Assembly: GCA_964644605.1 (NCBI GenBank)
Contig: CAZXWS010000070.1
Span: 1 to 34,822, forward strand
Origin: CAZLAJ01 sp964644605
GTDB lineage: Bacteria; Patescibacteriota; Microgenomatia; UBA1406; GWC2-37-13
Length of the DNA stretch: 34,822 nt
Direction: 5' to 3'
Below, in pieces: positions 32,601 through 34,822 of the stretch. The position numbers were made by a program, and so were the translations under genes. Position 1 is the first letter of the stretch. Each line of letters opens with the position of its first letter. The notes under the pieces were generated by a model. That model was given only the letters and a program-made list of their open reading frames with translations. It did no database searches and had not been told where the DNA came from.

Positions 32601-33106
32601 CATCGGAATTATTTACTCGTGCTATCGATGTTGCCCAGCAAAATAAAGGACGCTTACTTACTGCTTTTCTCTGGCCATGTATGCATTATAAAGATTGCAG
32701 TCCATGGAACTTACGTTTTATTGAACCTAATTGGGCTGGTTATATAGTCTCTCAAATTCAAGATATTCGTAATGCAATAAGTGGAGGAAAATTGATTGAC
32801 ATGCAAGTGTTACAGCAATTGAGAAACCCCGAAGATCGCCAGCTCGTTCTTTTGAAAGTTCTATTAGGAGGATCTTATCAGCCTTATACTATAAGAGCAT
32901 CATTTGCTCCCGCGTCAGCCGACTATAATAATGATGGATACGTTAATGCATCAGACTATATTGCTTTTATTCGAGATATTAAAGAACCAGCTAAAGTAAA
33001 AAATAAAAATATACGTTTCGCAGAGGCAGCTTCAATTATTATTACAAACTTAGGAAGACCCACATTTTCATATTCTGTTTCGAGATCAACGAATACATTA
33101 AAATAA
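29684..33106 (+). CDS. Surface protein: six 8-Cys modules, FN3-like, GH26-type glycosidase, dockerin-like EF-hand
   Basis: 1140 aa. Short N-terminus (MCNTWGGCIRDFKKAE) and one helix (17-36). Six 8-Cys modules follow at about 66-107, 125-166, 186-227, 244-285, 442-483 and 500-541, with a beta domain between the fourth and fifth (303-436). A FN3-like domain (569-678) and a Pro-rich linker precede a catalytic domain (723-1035) that matches GH26 (beta-mannanase clan): acid/base E853 in 'LRPFTEMNGSWYQYY' and nucleophile E956 in 'AGWCETGSV'. A dockerin-type EF-hand, DYNNDGYVNASD (1080-1091), closes it. Likely a cell-bound enzyme acting on mannan-like or related glycan; the substrate is inferred only from the family. 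Confidence 0.85.
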   Translation: MCNTWGGCIRDFKKAEIATTILVLSLVAMGIGSILGLRNINILKGSAQNSSKSITNQKNTFHSTDCPEGKIDINGSCNDACCSNNDECSNGQSCSISNGYCHSGTSCDPNSSGSQQPPANPGNSCPNGKVDINGACNEACCSNNNECSNGQSCTVSNGYCHSGTSCDPNSSRSQQPQPTSPPQSSCPDGKKDINGACNPACCSSGNECPSNQQCSTSNGYCRSGTSCSVGSSQPQPTSPPQNSCPNGKVDINGACNEACCSNNNECSNGQSCTVSNGYCRSGHSCDANSSGTHPQTPPPSDTATFINVIVANDIPEEGNYPYKLRKLGVALYKDGQFVQDYLSAYGDINGYVATIRLDSPNSLYSIEPRVKAYSGQGGDDENHLVDSPDTLNHGVECKKQDGRDVSWDKFHCQFKGGNSGSVKYSILPKTQSQPTTNPGNSCPDGKKDINGACNNACCSNNNECSNGQKCSTSNGYCRSGTSCSESSSQPQPTSPPQSTCPDGKKDASGGCNEACCSVDSECPTGQSCSTLNGYCKSGKSCAINQNPKQPTGMPTQSTQPTTSTEQPAMIASTIHITNPNHITNDSDRITVTYNDVLNKNDNRIPPGYTYVHSDFTDGREITFGIDSNTTSNIPILVGHTYELQAYTQTRSGAIHSPVISETVTSNNTTFSPLTLNLSSVPAPTSQQNPPTEPTVPSSPTSTIAPIPTSAPPPQTPSDPATADQVYQQISNKIIFGANPYYNKINNFNERPQDASDLEWRQMTDVANGIKVTDGLQELVNKAALVDFFIDPYNFQITSTMREVESQGKLVMLTIGFDPNFNDVTKIDQNTSSMRELARRIKGLKHPVLRPFTEMNGSWYQYYPEGYSNDQIRTSFLNAARKFSEIMHQEAPNAIFLFNPNSGQKDIHLFWEPNIYDVTCFDSYVKGKDLYPMSNMLQDDLNRARDLGSSNMAGWCETGSVFYKSDLNPLGGIASELFTRAIDVAQQNKGRLLTAFLWPCMHYKDCSPWNLRFIEPNWAGYIVSQIQDIRNAISGGKLIDMQVLQQLRNPEDRQLVLLKVLLGGSYQPYTIRASFAPASADYNNDGYVNASDYIAFIRDIKEPAKVKNKNIRFAEAASIIITNLGRPTFSYSVSRSTNTLK
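29879..31306 (+). repeat. Six in-gene copies of a 126-bp 8-Cys module
   Basis: Copies at 29879-30004, 30056-30181, 30239-30364, 30413-30538, 31007-31132 and 31181-31306, all exactly 126 bp (42 codons). Cys pattern: C-x10-C-x3-CC-x5-C-x5-C-x6-C-x5-C. A seventh, 135-bp copy is in the next gene (34478-34612). Linkers are Pro/Gln/Thr-rich. Confidence 0.9.
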
Positions 33107-33141
33107 CAATAATTTGTATATATAAAAAATAGACTTTCCGC

Positions 33142-33171
33142 TTGACAAAGCCTTAGCGTATCATCTACAGT
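33142..33171 (+). promoter_or_regulatory. Promoter of the second paralogous surface protein
   Basis: TTGACA (33142-33147), 18-nt spacer, TACAGT (33166-33171), 7 nt to the ATG at 33179. It shares CGCTTGACAAAGCCT with the promoter at 29647, so promoter and anchor were duplicated together. Confidence 0.65.
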
Positions 33172-33178
33172 ATTAATA

Positions 33179-34822
33179 ATGTATAACACATGGGGTAATT
33201 GTATTCGTAACTTTAAAAGAGGTGAGATTGCTACAACTATTCTTGTTCTTTCTTTAATTGCAATGGGCGTAGGTAGTATTTTAGGGCTTCGTAATATGAA
33301 TATTTTAAAAGGGAGCGCCCAGAGTGCATGTCAATATGAATCCACTGCATACCTATGGGACGAATCTGGAAATGTGCTAACTCAACTCACAGAAACAGCG
33401 CCATTTCGTTTAAAAACAACTTTTCCAAATGGAGAATATACTGGAGGTGGAGAAGGTGAACGGCTTCTCTATGGAAAACTACATAAACTCGTAGATCTTC
33501 GTGATAAAGATAAGGATATACTTGCGCAAATACAACTTACTGGTATTGCATCAAATGATGACATCCTTTATCCTGCGTGTACTGAATTTAACAATTTTCC
33601 AACTCAAGCAGGTAATCCAAGAAAAGGAGCCTGCCGCGAATGGGGAAATGATATTGTTATACTCCAGTTAAAATGCGGCTCACGTAATGAATATGGATGG
33701 GTCTTAAAAAATTCAGCCGTTTCGCGAATAATTAGTTCATATCCATCACCTACGCCCTTTGTTTGCGCAGGAACCAATGCCTGGTGCAAATTGCCGTACA
33801 CAGAAAAATGCGGAGCAGGTGGGAGCCGCACATGTTATGCCACGCAATGTTCTGCAAATGGTGGAGCTGATAAATGCCAATGGGGTGTTGGTTCATGCTG
33901 TAGTAAGTGTAGCGATGGCTCAAGTGACGCTGCTACATGTCCAGATGGAATCGCTCCAGTTATACCAACATCAACACCTGGTGCTGCGCCCACATCTGTT
34001 CCGGCAACCCCTACAGGAACCATTGATTCAGTTCAGATTTTATATGGTAATGGAGCAAGTTATACCGTAAGCAGAAATAACAATGCATGTACCTCTGCGC
34101 AGCGGACTGTGGGTACGTGTCCCAGTGGTGATTGCCGTATTGATACTGACGCCGCCGGTCAGCCAAATCAAGTAAGAATATTTAAACAAAACGGGAATTT
34201 TAAAGTAAATAAAGTGATGCTGTATAAAGGCTGCCCCTGCAATTCATCAGGTATATGTGACATTTCAAAAGGAGGACAGGCACAGCAAATTCGTGATGAC
34301 TTCTGTTTTGGCGGCAATGACGCCATCGATCATTTCAATAAAATAAGCTGTAAATTCGATGGATCAGATTGTTCTACATCAAATAATAGTTCGACTCCGC
34401 CACCTGAGGGATCATGCACAGGAGGTACTGGAGGAACAAATCCTCAACCGCCACCACAACAACCACAACCTACAGCATGTCCGGAGGGCAAAATAGATAG
34501 TCAGGGAAATTGTAATCCAGCTTGTTGTGCCTCTGACAATGATTGTTATAACGGTCAATCCTGTTCAATATCAAATGGATTCTGTGGAAGAGCTGGTGGC
34601 GGAAAATCATGTAATCCCAACTCAGGCCATACCGCCCCCACTACAGCTCCTCAACCTACCACACCTCCCCAACAGCCAGTAAATCAATGTACAGGGAATG
34701 GGGCATCTTGTAATAAACCATATCAGGAAGCGTGCAGTAATGGTGGCACTCGTACATGCTATGCTACAGTCTGCAATGGCACAGGTAACCTGGATAAATG
34801 TGTATGGGGTCCAAATTCCTAC
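33179..34822 (+). CDS. Cys-rich surface protein paralogue (3' end beyond window)
   Basis: 548 codons, open to the last base, so partial. The N-terminus (MYNTWGNCIRNFKRGE, then IATTILVLSLIAMGVGSILG) is nearly the same as that of the protein at 29684. A beta domain follows (about 50-185; SACQYESTAYLWDESGN). Then a second type of Cys module (33764-33893: C.GT..WC...Y...C..GG.RTCYAT.C......DKCQWG) that recurs at 34688-34822. A Pro-rich linker, a beta domain with many Cys (about 280-400) and one 8-Cys module (34478-34612) complete the visible part. No catalytic domain is seen yet; one may lie beyond the window. Probably displayed with its neighbour. Confidence 0.82.
   Translation, partial: MYNTWGNCIRNFKRGEIATTILVLSLIAMGVGSILGLRNMNILKGSAQSACQYESTAYLWDESGNVLTQLTETAPFRLKTTFPNGEYTGGGEGERLLYGKLHKLVDLRDKDKDILAQIQLTGIASNDDILYPACTEFNNFPTQAGNPRKGACREWGNDIVILQLKCGSRNEYGWVLKNSAVSRIISSYPSPTPFVCAGTNAWCKLPYTEKCGAGGSRTCYATQCSANGGADKCQWGVGSCCSKCSDGSSDAATCPDGIAPVIPTSTPGAAPTSVPATPTGTIDSVQILYGNGASYTVSRNNNACTSAQRTVGTCPSGDCRIDTDAAGQPNQVRIFKQNGNFKVNKVMLYKGCPCNSSGICDISKGGQAQQIRDDFCFGGNDAIDHFNKISCKFDGSDCSTSNNSSTPPPEGSCTGGTGGTNPQPPPQQPQPTACPEGKIDSQGNCNPACCASDNDCYNGQSCSISNGFCGRAGGGKSCNPNSGHTAPTTAPQPTTPPQQPVNQCTGNGASCNKPYQEACSNGGTRTCYATVCNGTGNLDKCVWGPNSY

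Noticed and set aside
33759..34070. Separate 103-aa protein on the plus strand
   Set aside because: It lies in another frame fully inside the Cys-rich surface protein that runs to the window end and has no recognisable features.

Overview
The window is an AT-rich, gene-dense bacterial chromosome segment that most resembles a Candidate Phyla Radiation genome, probably Microgenomates-like. This is an inference from gene content and signal style. The supporting features are a giant DUF2341/LamG-repeat surface protein, an O-antigen-ligase-like membrane protein with a TPR tail, paired pseudopilins, a pyruvoyl-dependent arginine decarboxylase, very large Cys/Pro/Thr-rich single-pass surface proteins, an almost complete lack of Shine-Dalgarno sequences, and many promoters placed so that transcription would begin at the start codon. 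No rRNA, tRNA, CRISPR array or phage gene was seen.

Layout. 1-5.9 kb: an 8-TM sensor-like protein, a DUF2156 (LPG synthase C-terminal) protein, a BrnT/BrnA-type toxin-antitoxin pair with a palindromic operator, a membrane-TPR protein and an EamA transporter. 5.9-12.7 kb: one 2265-aa DUF2341 plus eight-LamG surface protein. 12.8-14.7 kb: arginine decarboxylase PdaD, a stand-alone receiver domain, and a membrane protein ending in a degenerate histidine-kinase DHp segment (His replaced by Val). 14.8-20.0 kb: two tandem pseudopilins, the Wzy/O-antigen-ligase-like protein and a LysM-LysM-M23 endopeptidase, all on the plus strand and all envelope functions. 20.1-23.9 kb (minus): a small CxxC protein, glutamate dehydrogenase, a four-helix-bundle protein, thioredoxin reductase and a CsoR-family repressor whose own promoter is bracketed by matching half-sites. 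24.0-26.3 kb: a REP-associated transposase embedded in its own REP hairpins, then rho preceded by a promoter and a structured leader or small RNA of about 180 nt. 26.3-34.8 kb: three large surface proteins. One is on the minus strand (FN3-like domains plus a dockerin-like EF-hand). Two are tandem plus-strand paralogues with an 8-Cys module; the first also has a GH26-type glycoside hydrolase and a dockerin-like EF-hand, and the second runs off the window edge.

Together, about two thirds of the coding sequence encodes cell-surface or envelope proteins (adhesion, glycan binding or cleavage, pilin-like and wall-hydrolysing). This fits an organism that lives attached to other cells or to polysaccharide. 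The rest is small regulatory and redox metabolism.

The intergenic regions carry at least five families of small hairpin or word repeats. Several intrude into genes: a REP inside the transposase, a heptamer tract inside trxB, and a repeat that overlaps the trxB stop and the apparent gdhA start. Strongest leads: the rho-upstream structured RNA, the leaderless promoter architecture, the REP-within-RAYT arrangement, the mosaic 8-Cys repeats, and the noncanonical CsoR with its bracketed promoter.
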